From positions 1,116,001 to 1,180,000 of the forward strand of contig NZ_OCMS01000001.1 in the NCBI RefSeq assembly GCF_900215325.1: a DNA stretch of 64,000 nt. The letters are read 5' to 3'. The notes under the pieces were generated by a model. That model was not told where the DNA came from and did no database searches. It worked only from the letters and a program-made list of their open reading frames with translations. Position numbers and translations under genes: made by a program. The number at the start of each line of letters is the position of its first letter. Position 1 is the stretch's first letter. Source of the DNA: Fibrobacter sp. UWB16 (lineage in GTDB: Bacteria; Fibrobacterota; Fibrobacteria; Fibrobacterales; Fibrobacteraceae). Shown here piece by piece: positions 25,209-33,409 of this stretch.

Positions 25209-25276
25209 TTTATCTTTAGGGTAAAGCCCTTGGAGGATTTTTATGCCCTTCGGGGCAGTAAAGGGAGGACAATCAC

Positions 25277-26092
25277 ATGAAAATAATCAATATTGGAATT
25301 CTTGCCCATGTAGACGCTGGAAAGACGACCTTGACGGAGAGCCTGCTATATGCCAGCGGAGCCATTTCAGAACCGGGGAGCGTCGAAAAAGGGACAACGA
25401 GGACGGACACCATGTTTTTGGAGCGGCAGCGTGGGATTACCATTCAAGCGGCAGTCACTTCCTTCCAGTGGCACAGATGTAAAGTCAACATTGTGGATAC
25501 GCCCGGCCACATGGATTTTTTGGCGGAGGTGTACCGCTCTTTGGCTGTTTTAGATGGGGCCATCTTGGTGATCTCCGCTAAAGATGGCGTGCAGGCCCAG
25601 ACCCGTATTCTGTTCCATGCCCTGCGGAAAATGAACATTCCCACCGTTATCTTTATCAACAAGATCGACCAGGCTGGCGTTGATTTGCAGAGCGTGGTTC
25701 AGTCTGTTCGGGATAAGCTCTCCGCCGATATTATCATCAAGCAGACGGTGTCGCTGTCCCCGGAAATAGTCCTGGAGGAAAATACCGACATAGAAGCATG
25801 GGATGCGGTCATCAAAAATAACGATAAATTATTGGAAAAGTATATCGCAGGAGAACCAATCAGCCGGGAAAAACTTGTGCGGGAGGAACAGCGGCGGGTT
25901 CAAGACGCCTCCCTGTTCCCGGTCTATTATGGCAGCGCCAAAAAGGGCCTTGGCATTCAACCGTTGATGGATGCGGTGACAGGGCTGTTCCAACCGATTG
26001 GGGAACAGGGGAGCGCCGCCCTATGCGGCAGCGTTTTCAAGGTTGAGTACACCGATTGCGGCCAGCGGCGTGTCTATCTATTTTTAAAATGA
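25277..26092 (+). pseudogene. tet(W): Truncated tet(W) ribosomal protection gene
   Basis: The first about 267 residues are Tet(W) as I remember it: GTPase motifs AHVDAGKTT (G1), RGIT (G2), DTPGH (G3) and NKID (G4) are intact, up to DCGQRRVYL. After that the frame runs three codons (FLK) into a stop, whereas the intact protein is about 639 residues. The domains that contact the ribosome and displace tetracycline are missing, so resistance is not expected. A GGGAGGAC ribosome site precedes the ATG. The break at about 26081 joins it to the promoter of a TetR gene. Confidence 0.93.
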
Positions 26093-26105
26093 TAATTTTA
26101 ATTAC

Positions 26106-26157
26106 TTGACCGAATCGGTTATTGGTGTTATATTATAAATAACCGATTCGGTTATTT
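26106..26157 (+). promoter_or_regulatory. Promoter with two TetR-type operators
   Basis: TTGACC (26106-26111), a 17-bp spacer and TATATT (26129-26134) form a strong promoter. One dyad (ACCGAATCGGT, 26109-26119) overlaps the -35 box. A 21-bp perfect palindrome with half-site AAATAACCGA lies at 26137-26157 over the start region. Both share CCGA/TCGG, so the TetR protein encoded next probably represses its own operon. Confidence 0.8.
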
Positions 26158-26178
26158 CGTTGAAAGGCAGGGATCAAA

Positions 26179-26796
26179 GTGGAAAAATTTTTGGCGCTGA
26201 CGGAAGAAAAGAAAATGACGATCCTGAACGCAGCACTTCAGTGCTTCGGAAAATTTGGTTATGAAAAAGCATCCGTCAATGATATTGCAGTGGCTGCTCA
26301 TATCTCCAAGGCATCCATGTTTCAGTATTTCGGAAGCAAAAAACAGCTCTATATTTATCTGCTGGAATACTGTAAAAAGGTCATTGAAGAAATATTTGAA
26401 AAAGCACATCTGGATTCCAAAACGGATTTGTTCGACAGGATCCTGGCATCCAGCCGCATGGAAATGGAGAGCTTCCAAAATCAGCCCTTCACCCTGCAGT
26501 TTATTACCAGCGTCTGGGAAGAAACTTCTCCCGAAGTAGCCGATGCGCTGGTGATTCTGACAGAGGAAGCCTGCAGCTTCAGAAACGATATGGTTCTTCG
26601 GGAGGAGGACGCTTTGAAATTCAAAAACCCGGAGGATGCCCGGCCGGTATTTCAGATGCTGCTTCTGATGGGCGAGGGATATGCGGCCCGGTACCGTGGG
26701 GCAAATGCTTTTGACTTTGAGACCGTCATGGATGATTTTGAGAAGAACATCGCAATTCTGCGGAAAAATTTTTATAAGGAGGAGTATCTGAAATGA
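26179..26796 (+). CDS. TetR/AcrR-family regulator
   Basis: This 205-residue repressor has an N-terminal helix-turn-helix (ILNAALQCFGKFGYEKASVNDIAVAAHISKASMFQYFGSKKQLY, about residues 14-57) and a helical ligand domain. It starts with GTG at 26179 behind GAAAGGCAGGG. The stop overlaps the ABC ATPase start by 4 nt, so it leads the exporter operon. Codon choice is CTG- and GGC-rich, unlike neighbouring Fibrobacter genes, and the protein looks Clostridia-like. Two palindromes in its promoter are likely its binding sites. Confidence 0.9.
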   Translation: MEKFLALTEEKKMTILNAALQCFGKFGYEKASVNDIAVAAHISKASMFQYFGSKKQLYIYLLEYCKKVIEEIFEKAHLDSKTDLFDRILASSRMEMESFQNQPFTLQFITSVWEETSPEVADALVILTEEACSFRNDMVLREEDALKFKNPEDARPVFQMLLLMGEGYAARYRGANAFDFETVMDDFEKNIAILRKNFYKEEYLK

Positions 26797-27680
26797 GCGA
26801 GCCAATCATTGTTTTGGAAAAGCTGACCAAGCACTATGGGAAACATCGGGGAATTGACGGACTTAGCTTCTCTGTTGACCAGGGCGAGTTTTTCGGCTTC
26901 ATTGGCCCAAACGGTGCGGGAAAATCCACCACCATCCGCACCCTGATGGGCCTGATCCATCCCAGCGGCGGCAGCGCATCTATTTTCGGCCTGGACTGCC
27001 AGACCAAGGCCAGTGTCATTGCCAGAGATGTGGGCTATCTTCCCAGCGAAAACAGCTATTATGAAAACATGAAGGTGCGGGAACTGCTGCAATACAGCGC
27101 AGACCTGTACGGCATGAATTGCGAAACGAAAATGTATGAGCTCTCCGAGCGCCTCAATCTGGATCTGACCCGGAAAATCGCAGACCTGTCTCTGGGCAAC
27201 AAGAAGAAGGTGGGGATCGTGTCTGCCGTCATGACCTCGCCCAAGCTGCTGATCATGGACGAACCCACCAGCGGCTTAGACCCGTTGATCCAGCAGGCTT
27301 TCTACGATATTCTGAAGGAGGAGAACAGCCGGGGAACCACCATTTTCTTCTCCTCCCATGTCCTCAGTGAGGTGCAGAAGCTGTGTGACCGGGTGGCGAT
27401 CTTAAAAGAGGGCAAGCTCGTGGGCATTCAGTCCATCCGAGAGCTGCGGGAAAGCGGCTATAAAAAGGTCAGCCTTACCGCTGAAACGGCCATCCCCCGT
27501 GAGTTCTGGGGCCTGCCCGGCATTGCCAACTACACCGAGAGTCCTGACAAGACCTCTGTTTCCTTTATGTATAACGGCAATATCACGGCGATCATTGACA
27601 AGCTTCACCTGCTGCATTTGGACGATGTGCTTTTGGAAGAACCCTCTTTGGAGGCGATCTTCCTGCACTACTATGCGTAA
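26793..27680 (+). CDS. ABC transporter ATP-binding protein
   Basis: This 295-residue ATPase shows Walker A GPNGAGKST (residues 38-46), signature LSLGNKKK (about 132), Walker B LLIMDEPTSGLDP (about 150) and the H-loop FFSSHVLSEV. The C-terminal 75 residues are the extension seen in drug and antibiotic exporters of the CcmA/DrrA type. It would energise the two permeases that follow. It overlaps the TetR gene by 4 nt. The same foreign codon usage as the rest of the block. Confidence 0.92.
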   Translation: MSEPIIVLEKLTKHYGKHRGIDGLSFSVDQGEFFGFIGPNGAGKSTTIRTLMGLIHPSGGSASIFGLDCQTKASVIARDVGYLPSENSYYENMKVRELLQYSADLYGMNCETKMYELSERLNLDLTRKIADLSLGNKKKVGIVSAVMTSPKLLIMDEPTSGLDPLIQQAFYDILKEENSRGTTIFFSSHVLSEVQKLCDRVAILKEGKLVGIQSIRELRESGYKKVSLTAETAIPREFWGLPGIANYTESPDKTSVSFMYNGNITAIIDKLHLLHLDDVLLEEPSLEAIFLHYYA

Positions 27681-27693
27681 GGAGGTGTCAGGC

Positions 27694-28488
27694 ATGGTCA
27701 TTTTGAAATATGAACTGAGAAGGCATCGAACCTATATCCTGGGCTGGGCCATCGCCTTGGCTGCGTGCATCTTTTTCATGACACCGACTTATTACAGCTT
27801 TCTGGATGCGGCCTCCGTGGAACTCTTTGAAACCATGGGCACCACGGACTTTTACAGGAGCGTCGGCGTATCGATGGAATACCTGACCTCTCCGCTGGGT
27901 ATTTACGGGTTCCTGACCAGCTTTTTCATGATTGCCTCCGGCGTTTTCGGGATGCACTTCGGCATTTCCATTCACACCAGAGAATGTACGGAAGGAACCT
28001 CGGAATACCTGTTTACAAAGCCCTTTCCCCGGAAAGCAATTTATTGGGCAAAGGCATGGACGGTGTTTGTCGGCGTGGCGATCGTGGGTGCGGCGTATCT
28101 GCTGGCTTCCCTTTTCGCCATGGCAACATTCCGTTCCGGAACTCCTTGGGGAGAGTTTTTCCTGATTGCCCTGTCCCTGACCCTTGTGACGCTGTTCTTC
28201 GCTGCAATGGGGCTGATGGTGGGAGTTTTGTTTTCCCGCAACCGCAGTCCGCTGCTGACTGCCGGTTTGGTTGTGTTCGTTGAGTATTGCATTACCAGCT
28301 TCTCCAACATCGTCAGTAACCGGGCTATCAGTTTTCTGTCTCCCTACTCGTTCTTCGGAGCCGCCGAGATCTCCAAAGCCGGCTTCTATGACCTCCGGTA
28401 TCTTGGGTGGTGCGTGCTGCTGTTTGCCTTGTTTTTGGTGCTTTCTTACGGTGTCTTTCTGAAAAAAGACATTCAGTTCCGCAGCTAA
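27694..28488 (+). CDS. ABC-2 permease subunit 1
   Basis: This 264-residue membrane protein starts at ATG 27694 behind AAGGAGGTG. About six hydrophobic helices are visible (for example ILGWAIALAACIFFM, GIYGFLTSFFMIASGVFG, VFVGVAIVGAAYLLASLFAM). The segment TRECTEGTSEYLFTKPFPRKAIYWAK between helices 2 and 3 is the coupling region typical of ABC-2 permeases. It is partner to the next gene, which has an equivalent SEYLFTKPVKRKTIVLAK segment. Confidence 0.88.
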   Translation: MVILKYELRRHRTYILGWAIALAACIFFMTPTYYSFLDAASVELFETMGTTDFYRSVGVSMEYLTSPLGIYGFLTSFFMIASGVFGMHFGISIHTRECTEGTSEYLFTKPFPRKAIYWAKAWTVFVGVAIVGAAYLLASLFAMATFRSGTPWGEFFLIALSLTLVTLFFAAMGLMVGVLFSRNRSPLLTAGLVVFVEYCITSFSNIVSNRAISFLSPYSFFGAAEISKAGFYDLRYLGWCVLLFALFLVLSYGVFLKKDIQFRS

Positions 28489-28500
28489 GGAGGTGTGAAC

Positions 28501-29286
28501 ATGAAAACATTGATTAAAAATGAATTCCGCCAAACCAGAAGACTTTTGCTGATCTGGCTGGGAATCATGCTGCTTCTGTGCGGTTTCTGCTATTTTGAGC
28601 TTCTGTCCCTACGGGACAGTCTGGATGAAATGGCAGCGATGGTCAGCCAATTTCCGAGACTGATCATGATCATGTTCGGAGTCAAAGGCGACTTGACGAC
28701 ATCCACCGGCTGGTATGTGTGCATCTATTTCTGGGAGGGACTGCTGGCGTTTCCTTATGCCATGTCTTTGGGACTGTCCTGTGTGGCAAGGGAAAAGAAA
28801 TTCGGAACATCGGAATACCTGTTCACAAAGCCTGTGAAGCGGAAAACCATTGTTCTGGCGAAGGTGATCGTTTCGGCAGTGAACCTGCTGGTGTTCGCCC
28901 TGTTCAGCGGCGTGTGTAATTATTTCACGATCGTTCTTCCTTTGGGCGGTCTGGATCAGCCGGGAGCGGTGCTTTCCACAACGATGGGAATGTTCTTTAC
29001 CCAGACTCTCTTTTTTGCCCTGGGTCTGCTGTTTTCCAGTGTGCTTCGATCCTATAAGGCTGCGGTGCGGACAGGAACAATTTCCATGCTGGCTGCCTAT
29101 GGGTTGGCCTTTACTGCCGAGTACACAGGAAATCATTTCCTGGACTACCTGACCCCATTGCGTTATTTTGATGTGTACGAGGTAGCACTGCACGGTTTCC
29201 ACCTTCCCTATCTCGTCTTAACGATCGTTGTGGCAGGTATTTGTGTCGCAGCTGCCCTGGATCAGTGGAAACGGCGGGAATTGTGA
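28501..29286 (+). CDS. ABC-2 permease subunit 2
   Basis: This 261-residue permease starts at ATG 28501 behind AAGGAGGTG. It shares the architecture of subunit 1, with about six helices and the conserved GTSEYLFTKPVKRK coupling loop, and would form a heterodimeric channel with it. It is the third transport gene in the TetR-controlled operon. The exported substrate cannot be told from sequence; drugs or antimicrobial peptides are typical for this layout. Confidence 0.88.
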   Translation: MKTLIKNEFRQTRRLLLIWLGIMLLLCGFCYFELLSLRDSLDEMAAMVSQFPRLIMIMFGVKGDLTTSTGWYVCIYFWEGLLAFPYAMSLGLSCVAREKKFGTSEYLFTKPVKRKTIVLAKVIVSAVNLLVFALFSGVCNYFTIVLPLGGLDQPGAVLSTTMGMFFTQTLFFALGLLFSSVLRSYKAAVRTGTISMLAAYGLAFTAEYTGNHFLDYLTPLRYFDVYEVALHGFHLPYLVLTIVVAGICVAAALDQWKRREL

Positions 29287-29344
29287 TGTTACATGAATCG
29301 TGTATCTTGAAAACAGCAGCTAACGATATATGGAGGAAATATTT

Positions 29345-29707
29345 ATGTTACGGCCAAAAGAAATAGTATGTAAATGGGTAGATGCCTTTAACAACCATGA
29401 TGTAGAGGCAATTATGAGCTTGTACCATGATAACGCAACCAATCATCAGGTGACCAATGATCCCGTGATTGGGATAGATGCAATCCGTGAAATGTTTACA
29501 GCAGAATTTGCCACTGCCGATATGACTGCCATTGTAGAGAATATCTTTGAAGATGGACAGTGGGCGATTTTAGAATGGAAGGACCCTCTGGGACTGCGGG
29601 GATGCGGCTTCTTCCATGTTGTGAATGGTAAAATTCTGTTTCAGAGAGGATATTGGGATAAGCTGTCTTTTCTGAAGCAGCATAATTTGCCTATTGAATC
29701 GTTGTGA
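29345..29707 (+). CDS. SnoaL-like (NTF2 fold) protein
   Basis: This 120-residue protein has the SnoaL/nuclear-transport-factor-2 pattern: VCKWVDAFNNHDVEAIMSLYHDNATNHQ at the start and GRIEFQRGYWDKL-like closing strand (NGKILFQRGYWDKLSFLKQH). A GGAGG lies 6-10 bp before ATG 29345; an ATG at 29330 contains that site and is rejected. It is 58 bp after the exporter operon and shares its codon usage. The fold hosts many small-molecule enzymes, so no reaction is assigned. Confidence 0.8.
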   Translation: MLRPKEIVCKWVDAFNNHDVEAIMSLYHDNATNHQVTNDPVIGIDAIREMFTAEFATADMTAIVENIFEDGQWAILEWKDPLGLRGCGFFHVVNGKILFQRGYWDKLSFLKQHNLPIESL

Positions 29708-29745
29708 AAAGGTGAACAGAGCACGAAGTTGAAGGAAGGGCGAAA

Positions 29746-29912
29746 ATGGAGCGAGGAAGAATTATTGTAATTACAGGCCCTCCGGGAACTGGAAAATCGA
29801 CAGTATGGATGCCATGGAAGGAATATTCTTCTTCGTCGATGCGGGCGGCTTCCTGAAGCCAAACATACAGGTCGTTGCTCTCTGGGTTACAAGGAAGCTC
29901 TGAACCACGCCT
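29746..29912 (+). pseudogene. P-loop kinase fragments
   Basis: ATG 29746 opens MERGRIIVITGPPGTGKSTV, an intact Walker A start of a small P-loop kinase, but the frame diverges at once into a short nonsense tail and stops at 29854-29856. A second frame from about 29814 reads DAMEGIFFFVDAGGFLKPNIQVVALWVTRKL and stops near 29912, possibly the end of another gene. The two pieces look joined by a deletion. The rest to about 30070 has another scrap (FFHSILSEPCVVYGTAFLSNTIYQV). Confidence 0.6.
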
Positions 29913-30075
29913 CTGACGATACAATGCGTACAAGAGAAAAGAGGGAAAGACCGCTGACAGCATTAAAAAAGATGCAATTTTTTCACAGCATACTTTCCGA
30001 ACCATGTGTGGTGTATGGCACCGCATTTCTCAGCAACACAATATACCAAGTTCGAGGCGGAGAGTCTATTGAAAT

Positions 30076-30118
30076 AAAAAAATCCGAGGAAGAGAATATC
30101 TCTCTGCCTCGGATTTTT
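30076..30118 (+). terminator. Rho-independent terminator in the foreign block
   Basis: AAAAATCCGAGG and CCTCGGATTTTT pair, with an inner AGAGA/TCTCT stem, and the T-run follows. Being symmetrical it could work in both directions. Confidence 0.85.
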
Positions 30119-30185
30119 CGTTTCATCCCTCAATCGGCTGGTGTAGTACCTTCAATTTCAAGATGTCCCTGTGCGGACACGCCCT

Positions 30186-30566
30186 TCGGTTGTCGCTTTT
30201 GATTACAGCAAAAAAATGATAGAATTGGCTAAAAGACGGCAATCACAATATGCAAAACAAATTGAATTTTGTGTGGCGGATGCGACCGATAGAAAAAGTA
30301 TATTAGAATTAAAAAGAAATCGAGCCTTTACGAAAGCAGTTTCTAATATGGCAATTATGGATATTACGGATATTGAACCACTTCTTATGGCTGTTTATGA
30401 ACTGTTGCAGGAAAGCGGAATTTTTGTCTTTGCAACGCAACACCCTTGTTTTGTCACGTTGACTGAAAAATATATGACACCGCACAGTTACTATGATATA
30501 GCGATTGAAGGGCAACCGAAAGAGCAGATTTATTATCATCGTTCCATACAAGGTATATATGGATAA
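30186..30566 (+). pseudogene. Class I SAM methyltransferase fragment
   Basis: The frame reads VVAFDYSKKMIELAKRR (post-motif I region), EFCVADATD (motif II-like) and VSNMAIMDITDIEPLLMAVYELLQESGIFVFATQHPCF (motif III to beta-5), the middle of a SAM-dependent methyltransferase. The N-terminal glycine-rich motif I is missing and the 3' end stops at 30564-30566 just after HRSIQGIYG, earlier than a full family member. Both ends are therefore cut. The right end marks the junction back to different sequence. Confidence 0.75.
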
Positions 30567-30714
30567 AGACTTGGAAAAGCTCATGGAAAAATATAACGTT
30601 CCATGCAAAGTCAAGAAAGTCAAAAAGCAAACTTTAGACTTGAATCCTCAAGATAAAGTCATTGACTGCGATTATGTTGACCCGGCTGGTTTTCCCCATT
30701 GGGACAAAGATTAA
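30559..30714 (+). CDS. Small protein or 3' remnant at the block's right junction
   Basis: ATG 30559 opens a 51-residue charged peptide (MDKDLEKLMEKYNVPCKVKKVKKQ...) ending PAGFPHWDKD. It overlaps the methyltransferase remnant by 8 nt in another frame. AAGG six bases upstream is a weak ribosome site. I do not recognise it. It could be the 3' remnant of a native gene cut by the insertion, since its base composition differs from the Clostridia-like block to its left. Confidence 0.4.
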   Translation: MDKDLEKLMEKYNVPCKVKKVKKQTLDLNPQDKVIDCDYVDPAGFPHWDKD

Positions 30715-30739
30715 ATCTTGAATGTCATAAAGGCCCTTT

Positions 30740-31099
30740 ATGCTAAAGAAATTTCTTTCAGTGTATCTCCTTTTATCTGCTTGTCTTTATGCAACGGATT
30801 ATGAGTGCATAGAGCTTTATGGAGATTATAGAGTTGTAATTGAAGGGACTAAAAATACAGCGAATCAAGTCAGTACAAAACGTTATTCAAGCTATAAATC
30901 CTGCAATCGTGATTTGGAAAATTACCTAAATGGTAAAAAGACTCCTATCGCATACGAGTGCATAGAACTTTATGGGGATTACAGAGTCGTGCTCGAAGGA
31001 ACTAAAAATCCAGCAAATCAAGTTAGCTCATTGCGTTATACCAGCTATGGGTCTTGCAATAAAGCCTTGAATGAATACTTGTCTAAGCAAAGACAATAA
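30740..31099 (+). CDS. Small secreted protein of two tandem 45-residue repeats
   Basis: The 119-residue protein has a signal peptide (MLKKFLSVYLLLSACLYA) and two near-identical repeats: YECIELYGDYRVV, EGTKN, ANQVS, RYxSYxSCN and a final L..YL. Each repeat holds two cysteines, spaced about 33 residues, likely one disulfide per repeat. Cys15 (LSAC) could instead be a lipobox. The DNA repeats are similar as well, so the duplication is recent. I do not recognise the family. Confidence 0.7.
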   Translation: MLKKFLSVYLLLSACLYATDYECIELYGDYRVVIEGTKNTANQVSTKRYSSYKSCNRDLENYLNGKKTPIAYECIELYGDYRVVLEGTKNPANQVSSLRYTSYGSCNKALNEYLSKQRQ

Positions 31100-31106
31100 T
31101 CTGCAA

Positions 31107-32216
31107 CTAGAGCTTCTCCAGCTTGCCGTTTTTTATGTAAAAAACCTCTGTTCCGATGGATTTCCACTTTTGGGCGAAGCCTAGATACTTGGACTTCGCC
31201 TTTTCTGTTAGGTCGTAAGGGAACGTCAGCGACTCCACGCAATCGACCGTCACATCGCCGTGAAATTGCAGTTCAAGATAGCTGCTGATGTTGTCGCTGC
31301 GGAATTTCGTCATGTCGTTCGTCTGCGTTCCCTTCACTGGCAGCTTGCTTTCATACATGTCGTCGTAGGAAACCGCTTTCGGGTCGGTGACGAGACTGGG
31401 CTGGTATCTTTCGCTTAGGCTGTCGCCAGCCGTCCATGTGCAGGTCACTTTGTCCTTCTTGAAACGTACCGCGACATTTCCGTATTGGGTGGCGCGGTTG
31501 TGCGTCGTCGCCTCACGTAGCTTGTCATGGTCGAGAAGGTTGCCGTACTTTTCATACTGCCAGATTTTGAGCTGGTTCGATTTTTCAGTAGAACCTAGGT
31601 CAAACAGGTTGTGCGCTGCGGAAAGTCTCGAATGGCTCTGCTTGATTGAACCGTCCGCGTTTAGCGACGGGCCGCTATACCCGCCGGAGCTTCCTGTCTC
31701 GAAGGTGTTTTTGAAATGGCTGTTGAAAACCTTTTCAAGCAGGTCGTCTTCTATGTGCATCCCCAAGTCGTGCTTCTGGAACAGCTCGCGCATCGTCGCC
31801 TCGATTTCTGCGGCGTGTTTCTTTGTCGCCGAGCCGTAGTAATGTCCCTTCTTATATTTCTCGATGGCTGTATCAAGGTGTCCGAGCGTGGGAGGCAACT
31901 TGTCGCCCTTGAGGGCGCGAAGGTCGTCGATGCTGATGTTTGTCGAGAACGGGACGCTTGAGCCGGACTTGATGCCAGCCTTGATTTTCTTGAGGCGTTC
32001 GAGTCCTTCCTTGTATTCGATTTCCTTCCTTCTCGTTTCCGCTTTCTTGAGCAGTTCCTTGATTTCCGTTTTCGCGGCGTTGTCGCCCTTGGCGATAAGC
32101 GCGTCCATTTCGGTCGTGAGCTTCTTGAGGACTGCGGACTTGGGGTGGTTCTTGAGGAATATCTTGATGGAGTCCACGCGGCCAAGTTCCGTTTCCCAGT
32201 CGATGAGGCGTTCCAC
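31107..32216 (-). CDS. Phage head-associated/toxin-like protein, apparently 5'-truncated
   Basis: From GTG 32216 the product is 369 residues. The reading frame stays open upstream to 32260 without any ATG, running into the 35-bp repeat, and no ribosome site is seen, so the true N-terminus is probably lost. Residues 15-90 are a charged helical segment. The C-terminal half (VFNSHFKNTFETGSSGG... YGNVAVRFKKDKVTCTWTAGDSL... YLELQFHGDVTVD) resembles, from memory, a domain found after SPP1 gp7-type phage head morphogenesis proteins and in some toxins. That link is tentative. Confidence 0.55.
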   Translation of the reverse strand: MERLIDWETELGRVDSIKIFLKNHPKSAVLKKLTTEMDALIAKGDNAAKTEIKELLKKAETRRKEIEYKEGLERLKKIKAGIKSGSSVPFSTNISIDDLRALKGDKLPPTLGHLDTAIEKYKKGHYYGSATKKHAAEIEATMRELFQKHDLGMHIEDDLLEKVFNSHFKNTFETGSSGGYSGPSLNADGSIKQSHSRLSAAHNLFDLGSTEKSNQLKIWQYEKYGNLLDHDKLREATTHNRATQYGNVAVRFKKDKVTCTWTAGDSLSERYQPSLVTDPKAVSYDDMYESKLPVKGTQTNDMTKFRSDNISSYLELQFHGDVTVDCVESLTFPYDLTEKAKSKYLGFAQKWKSIGTEVFYIKNGKLEKL

Positions 32217-32233
32217 TTCGGCGAGAGCTTTCT

Positions 32234-32268
32234 GTCTTATAGTGGCTCTTTTTGAGCGAAGTTAAAAC
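32234..32268 (+). repeat. 35-bp repeat, copy 2
   Basis: Same element as 24811-24845 with two mismatches (GTCTTATAG start, GGCTCTTTTTGAGCG core, AGTTAAAAC end). It lies exactly between a 5'-truncated minus-strand gene on its left and a 5'-truncated KilA-N fragment on its right, which makes it look like a recombination junction. Confidence 0.85.
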
Positions 32269-32276
32269 TTTAGTAA

Positions 32277-32423
32277 TTCCTATGGCTTTGGGAAAAGCTG
32301 TATAATCCCAATTTTAAACCACTCGAATCCGAGTGGTTTAGAAAGGAAGACGGACTCTACGCCTTTACTTTGTCGCCACCCAAAAAAACTCGCCCGTTCT
32401 GCAAAGAGAACATAAAAGAGTAG
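32277..32423 (+). pseudogene. KilA-N domain fragment
   Basis: A 48-codon frame without a start codon reads FLWLWEKLYNPNFKPLESEW...GLYAFTLSPPKK and ends at TAG 32421-32423. The W-E-x-L-Y-N-P-N-F block is the KilA-N signature also found in the complete gene next to it (GEWESLYNPNFNYTEF). The 5' part is missing right at the 35-bp repeat. Confidence 0.65.
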
Positions 32424-32444
32424 AGTTAAAAATTTCGAACATTC

Positions 32445-32471
32445 ACGGCGGCAAAACCGCCGTTTTTTTTT
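32445..32471 (+). terminator. Rho-independent terminator
   Basis: ACGGCGG-CAAAA-CCGCCGT hairpin followed by eight or more T, just behind the KilA-N fragment. Confidence 0.9.
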
Positions 32472-32597
32472 GCGAACATTTTCAGAAAAATCTTGACAAC
32501 CATCTCTAAAAGGATTACATTCATTAGTGAACAAATGTTCTAGTGCTCAAATTTTTCAAACACTGTGGTTTTTATGTTTGTCCGCAGGGAGGCGACG

Positions 32598-33395
32598 ATG
32601 AAAATAAAGGTTATGGATGCAGAAATTTCCGTACAGAGAATCGGCAATGACGACTACATTTCGTTGACCGACATGGCCCATAGTCAAATGCAAGAACACA
32701 TCATATTCAAATGGCTGAGCAATAAAAACACCATTGAATATCTAGGAGAATGGGAGTCTTTGTACAACCCGAATTTTAATTATACCGAATTCGGTACAAT
32801 TAAAAATGCTGCAGGAAGCAACAATTTTGTTCTTTCGGCTAAGCAATGGATACTCTCAACAAATGCTCAAGGAATTGTAGCCAAAACAGGACGATATGGC
32901 GGAACTTTTGCACATAGAGATATAGCGTATCATTTCGGAATGTGGATTAGCCCCAGATTTCAACTATTATTGGTTCGCGAATACCAACGCCTCAAAGAAG
33001 CTGAACAAGCCAAGTTCGGCTGGTCTGTACGCCGTGAGCTCTCTAAAATCAACTACCACATTCATACGGACACCATCAAACAGAATTTGATCCCGGCAAC
33101 ACTCACAAAACAGCAAGTGAATATGGTTTACGCTAATGAAGCAGATGTTTTAAATGTTGCTTTATTTGGATTTACTGCTAAAGAATGGCGCAATGCGCAT
33201 GACGATTTGCAAGGCAACGTCCGCGATTATGCAACAGTAAACCAGCTAATTTGCCTTTCGAACATGGAGTCGTTAAATTCAGTTCTGATCAAGGAAGGCT
33301 TGCCACAACCAGAGCGGTTGCAAAAACTGAATCAGATTGCGATTTCGCAGATGACCGTGCTAGAATCTATCGGAGAAAATAAACTGCTAAAATAA
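32598..33395 (+). CDS. KilA-N domain protein
   Basis: I start at ATG 32598, behind GGGAGGCG; an earlier frame opening at 32565 lacks a ribosome site. The 265-residue product contains the KilA-N domain (about residues 15-125): DYISLTDMA, NTIEYLGEWESLYNPNFNYTEF, TGRYGGTFAHRDIAYHFGMWISPRFQLLLVREYQRLKEAE. A C-terminal part (TLTKQQVNMVYANEADVLNVALFGFTAKEWRN) is typical of phage-type antirepressor or accessory proteins of gut bacteria. KilA-N binds DNA in phages and large DNA viruses. Confidence 0.88.
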   Translation: MKIKVMDAEISVQRIGNDDYISLTDMAHSQMQEHIIFKWLSNKNTIEYLGEWESLYNPNFNYTEFGTIKNAAGSNNFVLSAKQWILSTNAQGIVAKTGRYGGTFAHRDIAYHFGMWISPRFQLLLVREYQRLKEAEQAKFGWSVRRELSKINYHIHTDTIKQNLIPATLTKQQVNMVYANEADVLNVALFGFTAKEWRNAHDDLQGNVRDYATVNQLICLSNMESLNSVLIKEGLPQPERLQKLNQIAISQMTVLESIGENKLLK

Positions 33396-33409
33396 TCCAC
33401 TGCGGCCAT

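Noticed and set aside
25243..25276. Leader peptide of tet(W)
   Set aside because: The ATG at 25243 opens a frame that runs through the tet gene in another phase without an early stop, so a short attenuator peptide is not supported.
25277..26092. Functional tetracycline resistance gene
   Set aside because: The tet(W) frame stops after about 270 codons, so the ribosome-contacting domains are missing.
24811..32268. CRISPR repeats
   Set aside because: The 35-bp element has CRISPR-like length, a mini-hairpin and a GTTAAAAC end, but only two copies exist, about 7.4 kb apart, with no spacers and no cas genes.
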